DNA of 64,000 bases from Arthrobacter sp. U41 (GTDB lineage: Bacteria; Actinomycetota; Actinomycetes; Actinomycetales; Micrococcaceae), in assembly GCF_007679325.1 (NCBI RefSeq), contig NZ_VEGI01000002.1:186001-250000 (forward strand), written 5' to 3'. The notes under the pieces were generated by a model, which was not told the origin of the DNA, did no database searches, and saw nothing but the letters and a program-made list of their open reading frames with translations. Shown here in pieces: positions 36,079 to 44,937 of the stretch (position 1 is its first letter; each line of letters starts with the position of its first letter). The position numbers and the translations under genes were made by a program.

Positions 36079-37311
36079 TCAAACGCTCACCGGCGCCGCC
36101 AGGCGGAGTGCCCCAGGGCCGACGTCGGCCAATCGGCGCAGTTTCGGGATGGGGATCCGGTAGTTGACCGCCGCGGCGGTTCCGGAGCCGTCGCCGTTCT
36201 CCCAGCGCAGGAGCATGGACTCCGGGTCTTTTCCCGGCTCGCGGTAGTCGGGCGCGCCCGCCACGGGAGTGAACCCGACCGATTTGAGCGACAGACCGAA
36301 GCCCTCCGTCCAGAAATACGGCTGGAAGTTGAGCTCGGGGGCCGCGTCGCCCCGGAGCAGGCCGACGGCAGCGACCTTGGCCTGGTCAATGGCGCTGGTC
36401 CACAAGGGCACGCGCTGGACGCCGCGGCGAGTCGGGAAGGACGCCACGTCGCCGGCGGCAACGATCTCCGGCCGGAGCCGGCCGCGGGTATCCACCCGCA
36501 GCGACCCGTCGACCAGGAGTGTGGAGCCGGCCAGCCAGCCGGTGTTTGGCTCGTCGCCGATGGCCGTGACCACGAGGTCGGCCTCCAGCTGGGTCCCGTC
36601 GGCCAGGACCACCCGCGCCCCGGCGTCGAAGCCTGCCCCTTCATCGAAGTCGATGAGACGCGCCTTCCCGCCGCCGACGACTCGAAGGCCGCGCCGGGCG
36701 GCGGCCGCGGTGAACATCCCGGACAGATGGTCACCCAGCTGGCGCGAGAGGGGCTGGACGTCGGAGACGAGCGTGACGTCGCAGCCAGCCTGCAGGCAGC
36801 CCGACGCGACCTCCATGCCGAGCGGTCCGCCGCCGACCACAATGACCGACGGACGCGCCGCGACGCGCTGTTTGAGCGTGATCGCGTCCTCGATAGTGCG
36901 CAGAGTAAGTTCCGGGGCAAAGCCGTCGTCCCGCGGCTCACGTGCTCCCTCCGTGGGGGCGAGGCGCTTCGCCCGGGAACCTGAGGCGATGACAAGGCCG
37001 TCATACGGCAGTTCGCCGCCCCCGTCGAGCCGGACAACCCGGGCCTCGACGTCCAGGCCTGACACATTGACGCCGAGCAGCTCGGTCGCTTCGTGCGTCG
37101 GCTCGGGCAGTTCGTGGGCTTGCAGGCCGTCGTCGCCATTCCCATTAACACCGTGCAGCAGGGCCTTCGACAGGGCCGGGCGGCTGTAGGGGTGGTGGCG
37201 CTCGGCGCCCACCACCGTCAGCTCGCCGTCGAAGCCGGCGGAGCGCAGCGAGTCGCAGGCCGTGAGCCCGGCAATGCCGTTGCCGACGACGACGATCCGG
37301 CGCATCGTCAT
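36079..37311 (-). CDS. Ferredoxin reductase for the P450 system
   Basis: A 410-aa NAD(P)H- and FAD-dependent reductase, of the rhodocoxin/putidaredoxin reductase type. FAD motif IVVVGNGIAGLTA at the N-terminus; NAD(P) motif VIVVGGGPLGMEVASG near residue 150; FAD C-terminal motif IVAAGDVASFPTR near residue 270. ATG 37311 overlaps the ferredoxin stop by 4 nt. Last of the four-gene operon MFS-P450-ferredoxin-reductase; delivers electrons from NAD(P)H to the ferredoxin. Confidence 0.92.
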   Translation of the reverse strand: MTMRRIVVVGNGIAGLTACDSLRSAGFDGELTVVGAERHHPYSRPALSKALLHGVNGNGDDGLQAHELPEPTHEATELLGVNVSGLDVEARVVRLDGGGELPYDGLVIASGSRAKRLAPTEGAREPRDDGFAPELTLRTIEDAITLKQRVAARPSVIVVGGGPLGMEVASGCLQAGCDVTLVSDVQPLSRQLGDHLSGMFTAAAARRGLRVVGGGKARLIDFDEGAGFDAGARVVLADGTQLEADLVVTAIGDEPNTGWLAGSTLLVDGSLRVDTRGRLRPEIVAAGDVASFPTRRGVQRVPLWTSAIDQAKVAAVGLLRGDAAPELNFQPYFWTEGFGLSLKSVGFTPVAGAPDYREPGKDPESMLLRWENGDGSGTAAAVNYRIPIPKLRRLADVGPGALRLAAPVSV

Positions 37312-37502
37312 GCCGCCGCCAACCGGAGCGCGGCCACCGGGCAGACCCTTACCGCGGCCTTCGCGGCGTCCAGGTCGGCCCCGTCCACCTCCGGCACATC
37401 GATGAGGAGTTCGCCGTCGTCGTCGAGGTGCATGAGCCTGGGCGCGGCCTCCTCGCAGAGGCCGTGTCCTTCGCAGCGCGGCCGGTCGAGTTCGATCCTC
37501 AT
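37308..37502 (-). CDS. 3Fe-4S ferredoxin of CxxHxxC type
   Basis: A 64-aa electron carrier. Cluster ligands are Cys10, Cys16 and Cys54 (C-EGHGL-C ... CP); the position that is Cys in 4Fe-4S proteins is His13, pointing to a 3Fe-4S cluster. Such ferredoxins are typical partners of actinobacterial P450s. Overlaps both neighbours by 4 nt. Confidence 0.92.
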   Translation of the reverse strand: MRIELDRPRCEGHGLCEEAAPRLMHLDDDGELLIDVPEVDGADLDAAKAAVRVCPVAALRLAAA

Positions 37503-38671
37503 GCGGCCACCACCTTGGCAACGTGGAGTTTGTCGATGCTCCGGGTCATGTTGCTGGGCACCCGGACTTCATCGGTGATCGTGATTGACTTCACCTGGCG
37601 TGCGAGGGCGCTGACGATGGCGTGGCCCTCGAGCTTGGCCAGGCCCTGGCCGGCGCAGCCGTGCGGCCCGTAGCCGAAGGACAGGTGGTCCACGGGGTTG
37701 CGTGTCACGTCGAAAACGTCGGGATTCTCGTAGTGGCGGGCGTCGCGGTTGCCGGCGCCGAGGAGAATGCCCAGCTGGGCGCCGGCGGGAACCGTTACGC
37801 CGTCGATCTCCACGTCGCGGGTCGCCGTGCGGCCCCAGATGTGCAGCGGGGCCCAGTAGCGCAGCACCTCGGCAAAGGCTGCGGGGACAAGCTCCGGGTT
37901 CTCGCGGACCAGCTGGAGCTGCTCCGGGTGGCGGCCGAACAACGCGACGATGTTCCCGATCGAGGCGATCGTTGTGTCGACGCCTGCCCCCAGGTATTGA
38001 TGGATGATGTGCCCCGCGGAGCCTTCGGGGATGTCGCCCCGGGTCTCGGCGTCGAAGATTCCGCGGCCGATCGAGCCGGGAGTGAGGTCGCCGCCGGTGA
38101 CGGTGGAGCACCAGCCGTAAAGCTCCCCGGCGATCGGGAAGCTCTCCTGGGTGCGTTGGTTCAACGGCCCGATGACCTGCATCGCGGCCTGCCCCCAGCG
38201 CAGCATGTTGTCCTTGACGTGTCCGCTGAAGCCGATGAGATCGGCGACGATCTCAAGCGGGAAGGCGCGGGCCAGGGAGTCGATGGCCTCGAAGCTGCCG
38301 CTGGCCACGAGTTCGGCGACGAGCTTGTCCGCCTTCTCGTCGATGGTGACCTTCAGGCCGCGCAGGGCGCGGGGCGTGAGGTTCTCTGACAGCGTTGCGC
38401 GCAGCTGGGTGTGCACTGGCGGGTCGGAGGCAAGCGAGGTGCCCTGCAGCGCCTCGTTCACCATGGGGTTGAAGCCGAGCGTGGTGGACGAGAACGTCGA
38501 CGGATCGCCGAGCACGTCGCGGATGATGTCGTAGCGCGTCAGAACGTACAGGTCGTTCTTGGGCAGGTGGACGACGCCGGCCTGCTCGCGGAGCGCGGCG
38601 TAGGCGGGGTAGGGGTCGACGAGGATGTCGTCGTCCCAGATGTCGATGGCTGATTCGGTGGGTGCAGTCAT
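37499..38671 (-). CDS. Cytochrome P450, class I bacterial
   Basis: A 390-aa soluble heme monooxygenase. The heme-binding loop FGYGPHGCAG places the proximal Cys near residue 339. The I-helix oxygen-activation motif reads LGAGVDTT near residue 232. The K-helix ExxR is EVLR. AAGGAG lies 6 nt before the ATG. With its own ferredoxin and reductase directly downstream it forms a complete three-component system. Substrate unknown; catabolic context argues for first attack on a hydrophobic compound. Confidence 0.92.
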   Translation of the reverse strand: MTAPTESAIDIWDDDILVDPYPAYAALREQAGVVHLPKNDLYVLTRYDIIRDVLGDPSTFSSTTLGFNPMVNEALQGTSLASDPPVHTQLRATLSENLTPRALRGLKVTIDEKADKLVAELVASGSFEAIDSLARAFPLEIVADLIGFSGHVKDNMLRWGQAAMQVIGPLNQRTQESFPIAGELYGWCSTVTGGDLTPGSIGRGIFDAETRGDIPEGSAGHIIHQYLGAGVDTTIASIGNIVALFGRHPEQLQLVRENPELVPAAFAEVLRYWAPLHIWGRTATRDVEIDGVTVPAGAQLGILLGAGNRDARHYENPDVFDVTRNPVDHLSFGYGPHGCAGQGLAKLEGHAIVSALARQVKSITITDEVRVPSNMTRSIDKLHVAKVVAA

Positions 38672-38728
38672 GCTGCTCTCCTTGCGGATAGTGGGTGGTG
38701 GGTGGTGGGTGAAGTGAAGCCGTCAGAC

Positions 38729-40450
38729 TCAGACAGCCACTTCGGCGTTCTCCTCTGTCGCCTCCGCGACGGCCTCGGGCGCGGGCGCCGAGGACCGGGC
38801 GGAGATGAAGAGGGTGAGGATCGCGGAGGCCGCCGCCGCAATGGCAGCAACGAGGTAAACCATTTGGAAGCCCTGGCCGAGCGAGGCCCCGGCCACGCCC
38901 TGGATCTGCTGCTGCGCAGCCGTGAGCGCCTGGACCATGCCGTCGACGGCCGGGGCGGGTGCGCCGCCGGCCAGCGCCTGGCCGGAGAACTGCGCGATCA
39001 CGCCGTCCCAGCCCGAGAGATAGCCCAGCGGCGGCACCTGGGAGAGCCCGGCGACGGCTTGGGCGGGCAGCCCCGCCTCGCCCAGGATCCCGCCGAGCGG
39101 GGCCGCGAAGATCGAGGCGCCAATGCCGAACGCGATAACCGAGCCGATGACCGGACCGAGTGCGAAGCCAAGGTCGCGCAGGAGGTTCGTCGTCGCGGAG
39201 GCCATCCCGATGTGCTGGGGCGGGACGGTGTTGATCGCCACCGACGTGACGGAGCCAACGGTGAGCGCGAAGCCGATGCCCAGCAGCAGAAGCGGCGGAA
39301 TGAACGCCGTCCACGGGGTACCGCCGAAGGCCTCGGGCGTGCCCAGGGAGAACGTCGAGAGCCAATAGCCGGAGACCGCCATCAAGGCGAAGCCCGAGGT
39401 CAGCACCCAGCGCGGCGCTACGCGGTGGATGAGCCAGCCCACCACCGGGATGAAGGCGAACGCCGGACCCTGGATGAAGACGAACAGCACCCCCACCTTC
39501 CACGTCTCGGCCAGGGCGAGACCGCCGACGGCGACGCTGGTGCTGAAGCAGATCGCCAGGAAGGCGAACATGCCGGTAACCGCGACGACGCCGGTGATCG
39601 AGTAGGCGCTGTTCTTGAAGAGCGAAAGGTGGATGAGCGGCTCTTTGGTGCGCGTCTCGATGACAACGAAGACGATCAACAGCAGGCCGCCGACGACGTA
39701 GCTCACGATGACATCCCAGGCGCCGAACCCGGCGTCGACCGCCTGAACGGTCGCGAAGAGCACGGCGATGAGTCCGAGCGCGAGGGTGAACTGGCCGGGC
39801 AGGTCGAGTTTGCGTCCCTTGGCAGCCGCGGAGTCCTTCGCCCGGAGTGCGACGAGGAGAACAACAACCGCGACGCCGGCCGCAACGAGGTAGGCCACAC
39901 GCCAGCCGCTGAACACGTTCGGCGCGCCGGGCGCAGCGCCCGGCACCGTGAACAACTGCGCGGTGAGGCCGGCGAGCACGGGTGAAATGACGGCTCCGAG
40001 CGACAGGAACCCGGCCCAGGTGGCGATAACCCGGGCACGCGCCCGGTGGTCCGGGGTGATCGCCGCGATCATGGACAACGAGATGGGAAAGAGGATGCCC
40101 GCCGCGATGCCGCCGACCGCCTGCGCGAAGATCATCATCTCGGTCGTCGGCGCCAGCGCAGCCATGACGGAGCCGACGACGCTCAGCGCGGCGCCGGCGT
40201 ACAGCAGCTTCTTGCGTCCGAACAGGTCGCCCAGGAGCCCCCAGCTGAGCTCGAACACCACGATGCCCATCAAGAACATGCCCGCGATCCACGTCAGGCC
40301 TGCGCCCGAAGTATGGAATTCCGCGGCAAAGGTGCCGCTGAGGGCGCCCGGCAGTGCGTTGGTGATCTGTGCGAGGGCGACCGCGCTGTAGGCGGCGACG
40401 AAAGTCGCCCGTACCGAGCCTCGGCTCGACACCTTAATGGTCTGACTCAT
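38729..40450 (-). CDS. MFS transporter, 14-helix DHA2-like, of the P450 operon
   Basis: A 573-aa major facilitator with about 14 helices. Motif A GLLGDLFGRKKLLY follows helix 2. A hydrophilic ~70-residue insert precedes the final helix (Gln- and Ala-rich, near residues 460-530), probably outside the cell. AAAGGAG lies 8 nt before ATG 40450. First gene of the P450 operon, directly behind the double TetR operator. Could import the substrate or export toxic products; sequence does not decide. Confidence 0.88.
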   Translation of the reverse strand: MSQTIKVSSRGSVRATFVAAYSAVALAQITNALPGALSGTFAAEFHTSGAGLTWIAGMFLMGIVVFELSWGLLGDLFGRKKLLYAGAALSVVGSVMAALAPTTEMMIFAQAVGGIAAGILFPISLSMIAAITPDHRARARVIATWAGFLSLGAVISPVLAGLTAQLFTVPGAAPGAPNVFSGWRVAYLVAAGVAVVVLLVALRAKDSAAAKGRKLDLPGQFTLALGLIAVLFATVQAVDAGFGAWDVIVSYVVGGLLLIVFVVIETRTKEPLIHLSLFKNSAYSITGVVAVTGMFAFLAICFSTSVAVGGLALAETWKVGVLFVFIQGPAFAFIPVVGWLIHRVAPRWVLTSGFALMAVSGYWLSTFSLGTPEAFGGTPWTAFIPPLLLLGIGFALTVGSVTSVAINTVPPQHIGMASATTNLLRDLGFALGPVIGSVIAFGIGASIFAAPLGGILGEAGLPAQAVAGLSQVPPLGYLSGWDGVIAQFSGQALAGGAPAPAVDGMVQALTAAQQQIQGVAGASLGQGFQMVYLVAAIAAAASAILTLFISARSSAPAPEAVAEATEENAEVAV

Positions 40451-40550
40451 CGATGAAACTCCTTTGTTTCCGGTCGATCCTCCGGTGTTGCGCCAGGGAC
40501 TGGTGACACCGAACATCGGCTGAACCGGAGGTGGGTGTGGCGCTTCCCAC

Positions 40551-40580
40551 ATTGTGGCCATTAGATTTACATGATGTCAA
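40551..40580 (-). promoter_or_regulatory. Leftward promoter of the P450 operon
   Basis: TTGACA (40575-40580, minus strand), 18-nt spacer, CACAAT (40551-40556). The -35 lies inside the left TetR-type operator. Confidence 0.55.
40566..40580. promoter_or_regulatory. TetR-type operator, left copy
   Basis: 15-bp pseudo-palindrome TTTACAT-G-ATGTCAA with one mismatched pair. Its exact reverse complement occurs at 40648-40662, with centres 82 bp apart. The 310-bp divergent intergenic region 40451-40760 holds these two sites and their promoters; no gene was seen in it. Confidence 0.78.
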
Positions 40581-40647
40581 GAGTTTTAACGGACCGTTGG
40601 TTTTGCAGACGTATTGCGGGCTTTTGATTTACATAGCGACTATTTAC

Positions 40648-40662
40648 TTGACATCATGTAAA
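40648..40662. promoter_or_regulatory. TetR-type operator, right copy
   Basis: TTGACAT-C-ATGTAAA, the exact inverse of the left copy. The first six bases form a TTGACA -35 for the rightward operon; a weak GACGCT at 40672-40677 (18-nt spacer) could be its -10. Confidence 0.78.
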
Positions 40663-40760
40663 GAAACATGTGACGCTGGCTACACCGCAACGGAGCGACG
40701 CCGGCACAGTCAAGCTCCGCGTCCCCCTGCATCCAGCACCGATCTTCAAGGGAGAAGCCA

Positions 40761-41771
40761 GTGAGTCACACCCCACCCGTCGCCGCCGGTGATACGTTCC
40801 ACGCCCCCACCGGACAAACCGTCAACACGGTCCTTGGGCCCATCCCAGCCTCGGAATTGGGTGTGGTTGCCGTCCATGAGGCGCTGTTGTCGGTAATTCC
40901 TGGCGCCCAGTACGCCCCGGACATTTCCATGGACCGGACGGAGATCTTCGAGATCCTGGCCGGGAAGCTGGCGGGTTTCCGCGAGCACGGCGGACGGACG
41001 ATCGTGGACAGCACGGGCATGTTCCACGGCCGCGACGTGAAACTGTACGAGGCGCTGTCGCGCTCAACCGGGGTGCACATCGTGGCCTCGACCGGCATGG
41101 GTCCGGAGGAGATGCTCGGCGGCTACTTCCTGACGCCGCAGACCAACCCGCCGACGCCGTGGCCTGCCGGGAAGTTCGCCGACCTCTTCAGCAAGGAAGT
41201 CACCGAGGGCATGGTGGTTCCGCGCGTCGAGCGGCGCGGCGCCGCCGGGCTGGTGACCACCACGGCCGCCCGGACCGGCATGACGCCCACCGAGGAGAGC
41301 CTGTTCCGCGGTGCAGCCAGAACATCCTTGAAGACCGGCATCCCGGTGTCCATCCGATTTGGTGCCGACGCGCTGCACGACCTCGACATCGTCCTCGACG
41401 AAGAGCTCCCGGCCGACCGGGTGCTCGTCGGCGGCCTCGACCGCAAGGACGCCGACAGCGCCGCCCTCGGGGTGGCTGGCCGCGGAGCGTTCGTCGGCAT
41501 CGACAACGTGGGCCTGAACGACCACGCCGGCTACCTCACCGACCATGACCGCGCCGAACTGGTGCTCGGGCTCGTCAAGGCCGGCCATGCCGACAAGATC
41601 ATCCTGTCGGGCAACTCGATCGGCGTGGCCAAGGGACAGCCGGACTACGACCTGCCGTTCAGCCACGTCGTGTCCACGTTCGTGCCTTTCCTCAAGGCGC
41701 ACGGCCTGAGCGACGAGGACGCCCGGCGCATCCTCGTGGACAACCCGCGCAACCTGCTGACCGTTCGCTAG
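40761..41771 (+). CDS. Phosphotriesterase-family protein with degenerate metal site
   Basis: A 336-aa TIM-barrel protein of the amidohydrolase/phosphotriesterase family, homologous throughout to the next gene (shared VNTVLGPIP, VAVHE, GRDV, TGVHIVA, AGHADK). Of six expected metal-site residues only His39 remains. The second His of HxH is Ala41, the carboxylated Lys is Thr166, the two C-terminal His are Arg199 and Gly225, and the catalytic Asp is Asn285. The fold residues are kept, so it is not an obvious pseudogene. It may be a non-catalytic partner, a binding protein or an enzyme of changed chemistry. First gene of the rightward operon; GTG start with GGGAG upstream. Confidence 0.85.
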   Translation: MSHTPPVAAGDTFHAPTGQTVNTVLGPIPASELGVVAVHEALLSVIPGAQYAPDISMDRTEIFEILAGKLAGFREHGGRTIVDSTGMFHGRDVKLYEALSRSTGVHIVASTGMGPEEMLGGYFLTPQTNPPTPWPAGKFADLFSKEVTEGMVVPRVERRGAAGLVTTTAARTGMTPTEESLFRGAARTSLKTGIPVSIRFGADALHDLDIVLDEELPADRVLVGGLDRKDADSAALGVAGRGAFVGIDNVGLNDHAGYLTDHDRAELVLGLVKAGHADKIILSGNSIGVAKGQPDYDLPFSHVVSTFVPFLKAHGLSDEDARRILVDNPRNLLTVR

Positions 41772-41821
41772 GAACGCGCCGGCCCCCGCTCAACAAACTT
41801 TCAAACCCCTGAGGTGAACGA

Positions 41822-42775
41822 ATGACAAAGGTTAACACCGTGCTGGGAACCATCCCGGCCGAAGAATTGGAAATCGTGGCGGTCCACGAACACATCGGGT
41901 ACGGCATGCCCGGCTCCGAATTGGACACCACATGGTGGAAGTCGCCTGAGCAGGCCTACGAGGAGACCGTGCCGAAGCTGCGGAAATTCCGCGAAAACGG
42001 CGGCGGGACCTTTGTGGACGCCACGGGCATCTGCAACGGCCGCGACGTGGACTACTACAAGTCCCTGTCCGCCAAGACGGGCGTGCACATCGTGGCCTGC
42101 ACCGGCTTCGTCGGCGGCGACACAGCCCTGCCGCACTTCTCCCGCGCCACCGTGGACTACCTCGCCAAGGTGTTCATCCATGAGATCACCGTCGGCATCG
42201 GCAACACAGGTGCGAAGGCCGGCGTCATCAAGGTCGGCGTAAGCCGGGGCGGACGCATGACGGACCTCGACAGGCGGATCTACCGCGCTGCGGCCCGCGC
42301 CGCCGTCGTCACCGGCGCGCCGATCCTGACCCACCTGGCCATTGATCCCGAACCGGCCGTGACCATCTTCAACGAAGAGGGCCTTTCGCTGGACCGCGTG
42401 CTCTTCGGCCACGCCGACGACGGCCTCAACGCTCCGATCACCCCGCACGATTGGATCTACGAGCAGGGCGGCCGCATCGGCTTCGACACCTTCGGCTACG
42501 ACCTCGAGCTGCCGGATCCGCCGTTTTGGGGCCGCAAGCGCGCCGAACGCATGGAGCACTTCGTCAACCTGGTGAACAAGGGCTATGCGGACAAGCTCCT
42601 CGTCTCGGCCGACGCCAATTGCAGCCCGCTGGGCTGGCCGGGCGTCAAGGGCCACACCATCAACTACATCTTCGAGGACATGATCCCCGACATGCGCACC
42701 GCCGGTATCGACGACGCCACCATCAAACTGCTGCTAGAGGACAATCCGGCCGAATTCCTGTCCCTCCAGGCCTGA
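41822..42775 (+). CDS. Phosphotriesterase-family hydrolase (likely lactonase/esterase) with intact metal site
   Basis: A 317-aa binuclear metal hydrolase. All ligands are visible: His22 and His24 in VHEHIG, Lys137 in AGVIKVGVS, His171 in LTHLA, His197 in FGHADDG and Asp264 in VSADAN. Related enzymes open lactones or cleave phosphotriesters; a role in ring or ester opening after oxygenation by the P450 or flavoenzyme is inferred. Starts 50 nt after its degenerate paralogue, with GAGGTGAACGA before the ATG. Confidence 0.88.
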   Translation: MTKVNTVLGTIPAEELEIVAVHEHIGYGMPGSELDTTWWKSPEQAYEETVPKLRKFRENGGGTFVDATGICNGRDVDYYKSLSAKTGVHIVACTGFVGGDTALPHFSRATVDYLAKVFIHEITVGIGNTGAKAGVIKVGVSRGGRMTDLDRRIYRAAARAAVVTGAPILTHLAIDPEPAVTIFNEEGLSLDRVLFGHADDGLNAPITPHDWIYEQGGRIGFDTFGYDLELPDPPFWGRKRAERMEHFVNLVNKGYADKLLVSADANCSPLGWPGVKGHTINYIFEDMIPDMRTAGIDDATIKLLLEDNPAEFLSLQA

Positions 42776-42856
42776 CCTGCGGACAAGCCACCCACAACTT
42801 ACCCGTTCCGCCAGACATGGCCCGGGCCACGAAAGAGTCAAGAGAGAGATGAAACC

Positions 42857-43999
42857 ATGAAGGCTGAAGACATCAAGAACCTCAAGATCGCCGTCGTCGG
42901 CGCAGGTTACGGCGGCGCTGCGGCGGCCAAGGCCCTGAGCCTGCCCGGTGCGGACGTCACGGTCTACGAGCAGGCTCCCCAGATGGGCGAGGTCGGCGCC
43001 GGCATCGGCCTGCGTCCTGCCACCATGGCCCGGTTCCGCCAGTGGGGGATCTTCGACGCGGTCGCCAAGGTGAGCTCGGCGAGCGACTACTTTGAGATCC
43101 TCACGGCCACCGGCGAGCCGATCATGAAGGACACGTGGCCGGAGTTCGGCGACGAGAAGCAGACGTACCTCATCCACCGCCGCGACTTCATCGAGGCCCT
43201 GCTCGGCGTGCTTCCCGAGGGAATGGTGCAGCTGGGCCACAGGCTGGAGACCATCGAGGACAAGGGCGGCCACTCCGTCCTGACCTTCGCCAACGGCAAG
43301 ACGGTCGAAGCCGACCTGGTGGTCGGTGCCGACGGCATCAAGTCCGCGGTGCGCGAGCAGCTCTTTAGCGGCAAGGGCCCGGTGTTCTCCGGCGAGCACG
43401 CCTACCGGGTGGTGATCTCCGCCGACGACGCCTACGGGATGGTGGTCGACGACAACCTGCGGATGTACATGGGCAGGGGCACAAAGGTCTACCTGCTGCC
43501 GCTGCGGCACCGCAACCAGATGTCCTTCGACATCACCGCCCTGAGTCCGGACGGGACCTGGGCGCCGGTCATTACGAAGGACGAACTCCTGAAGACGGTG
43601 GAAGGTTTCGATGAGCGGATCGTGGCGATTGCCCGCGGCCTGGACATGGACACCGTCAACATCCGCGCGGTCTACGACATCGACCCTGTGGACAGCTGGC
43701 ACACCGACTCCGTTGTCCTGATGGGCGATGCGGCGCACTCCATGCTGCACCATCAGGGCCAGGGCGCGAACTCCGCCATCGAGGACGCCGGAGCGCTGGC
43801 CGACGCACTGGCCCAGGCCGGCTCGGTCAAGGAGGCGCTGGCCCTGTTCCAGGCAACCCGCAAGCCGGTGACCGACGAGTTGCAGCGCATCTCACGCCAG
43901 GGGTGGAGCGAGGAAGAGGTCAACGACGTATTCCCGGGGCAGAAACCCGCGTCCCAGAAGCCTGCCGGCGTCAGCGCAGCAGCTCCGGCGAAGGCCTGA
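42857..43999 (+). CDS. Class A FAD-dependent monooxygenase
   Basis: A 380-aa flavoprotein hydroxylase. FAD motif VVGAGYGGAAAAKAL near residue 15; DG motif GADGIKSAVRE near residue 158; GD motif LMGDAAHSMLHHQGQGANSAIEDA near residues 290-310. It resembles salicylate/3-hydroxybenzoate hydroxylase-type enzymes, but no ring-cleavage dioxygenase is adjacent, so the aromatic nature of the substrate is unproven. Third gene of the rightward operon; GAGAGA precedes the ATG. Confidence 0.87.
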   Translation: MKAEDIKNLKIAVVGAGYGGAAAAKALSLPGADVTVYEQAPQMGEVGAGIGLRPATMARFRQWGIFDAVAKVSSASDYFEILTATGEPIMKDTWPEFGDEKQTYLIHRRDFIEALLGVLPEGMVQLGHRLETIEDKGGHSVLTFANGKTVEADLVVGADGIKSAVREQLFSGKGPVFSGEHAYRVVISADDAYGMVVDDNLRMYMGRGTKVYLLPLRHRNQMSFDITALSPDGTWAPVITKDELLKTVEGFDERIVAIARGLDMDTVNIRAVYDIDPVDSWHTDSVVLMGDAAHSMLHHQGQGANSAIEDAGALADALAQAGSVKEALALFQATRKPVTDELQRISRQGWSEEEVNDVFPGQKPASQKPAGVSAAAPAKA

Positions 44000-44004
44000 A
44001 CGCC

Positions 44005-44937
44005 ATGACAATTCATCCCGAAATCGCAAAAATCCTCAGCACCCTGCCGGCACCCGATGGTTCGCCGCTGAATCCGGCGGCCATGCGCACCGGCGAGGCT
44101 GCGCAGGTCGCCCCGCTCGAGGGCCGGCTGCCGCAGCACGCAGTGGAGGACCTCACAGCGGAGACGCCCTCCGGCGAGGTGCCTGTGCGGATCTACACCC
44201 CGGCTGAGGCCGATGCCTACGGCCTGCTGGTGTACGTCCACGGCGGCGCGTTCTTCCTGGGCAGCCTGGACACCCACGATCACGTCGCGCGGTCCCTGGC
44301 CAAGGAAACCGGCTACAAGGTCGTCTCCGTCGGCTATCGCCTGGCCCCCGAGGCCGCCTTTCCGGCCGGCCTGGACGACTGCTACGGGGTGCTCCGCTGG
44401 GCGGCGGAGCACGGCGGGTCGCTGAAATGGGACGGGAAGAACCTCGCCATCGCCGGCGACAGCTCGGGCGGCAACTTCGTCGCGGCCGTCGCCGCGAAGG
44501 CGCACGACGACGGGTTCCCCCATCTCACGCACCAGGTCCTGTTCTACCCGTCGCTGGACCTCGACTTCGACGTCGATCGCTACGCCTCGCTGCGGGAGAA
44601 CGCCGAGGGGTACGGGCTGGAGACGGCGGGCCTGTTGCCGTTCAACTCCTCCTACCTTGAGAGCGGGGCGGATCCGGCGGATCCCCTCGTCTCACCCATC
44701 AAGAGGGCAGACCTCGCCGGCCTGCCGCCTGCACTCATCATCACCGCCGAGTTTGACCCCCTGCGGGACGAAGGTGAGCTTTATGGCCAGCGCCTGGCGG
44801 ATGCCGGCGTGAACACGACCGTCAGCCGCTATGCAGGGGCCAACCACGGCTTCGTCCAGAACTTCTCCTGGATCCCGGAGTTCTACCGGGCCTTCCAGGA
44901 GACGGGTGACTTCCTGAACGGGAGAGCTGCACAATGA
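44005..44937 (+). CDS. Alpha/beta hydrolase, hormone-sensitive lipase (family IV) type
   Basis: A 310-aa carboxylesterase. Oxyanion motif VYVHGGAFFLGS near residue 78; nucleophile GDSSGGN near residue 152; catalytic Asp in AEFDPLRDEG; His in GANHGFVQ. No signal peptide, so intracellular. Begins 5 nt after the flavoenzyme stop and overlaps the next gene by 4 nt. Confidence 0.9.
   Translation: MTIHPEIAKILSTLPAPDGSPLNPAAMRTGEAAQVAPLEGRLPQHAVEDLTAETPSGEVPVRIYTPAEADAYGLLVYVHGGAFFLGSLDTHDHVARSLAKETGYKVVSVGYRLAPEAAFPAGLDDCYGVLRWAAEHGGSLKWDGKNLAIAGDSSGGNFVAAVAAKAHDDGFPHLTHQVLFYPSLDLDFDVDRYASLRENAEGYGLETAGLLPFNSSYLESGADPADPLVSPIKRADLAGLPPALIITAEFDPLRDEGELYGQRLADAGVNTTVSRYAGANHGFVQNFSWIPEFYRAFQETGDFLNGRAAQ

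Noticed and set aside
38253..40292. 679-codon open frame on the minus strand
   Set aside because: Out-of-frame reading of the MFS and P450 genes, almost all Arg/Pro/His/Gly, without any motif.
40761..41771. Calling the degenerate phosphotriesterase a pseudogene
   Set aside because: The frame is full length with a good start and conserved fold segments; only ligand positions are changed, which is not random decay.
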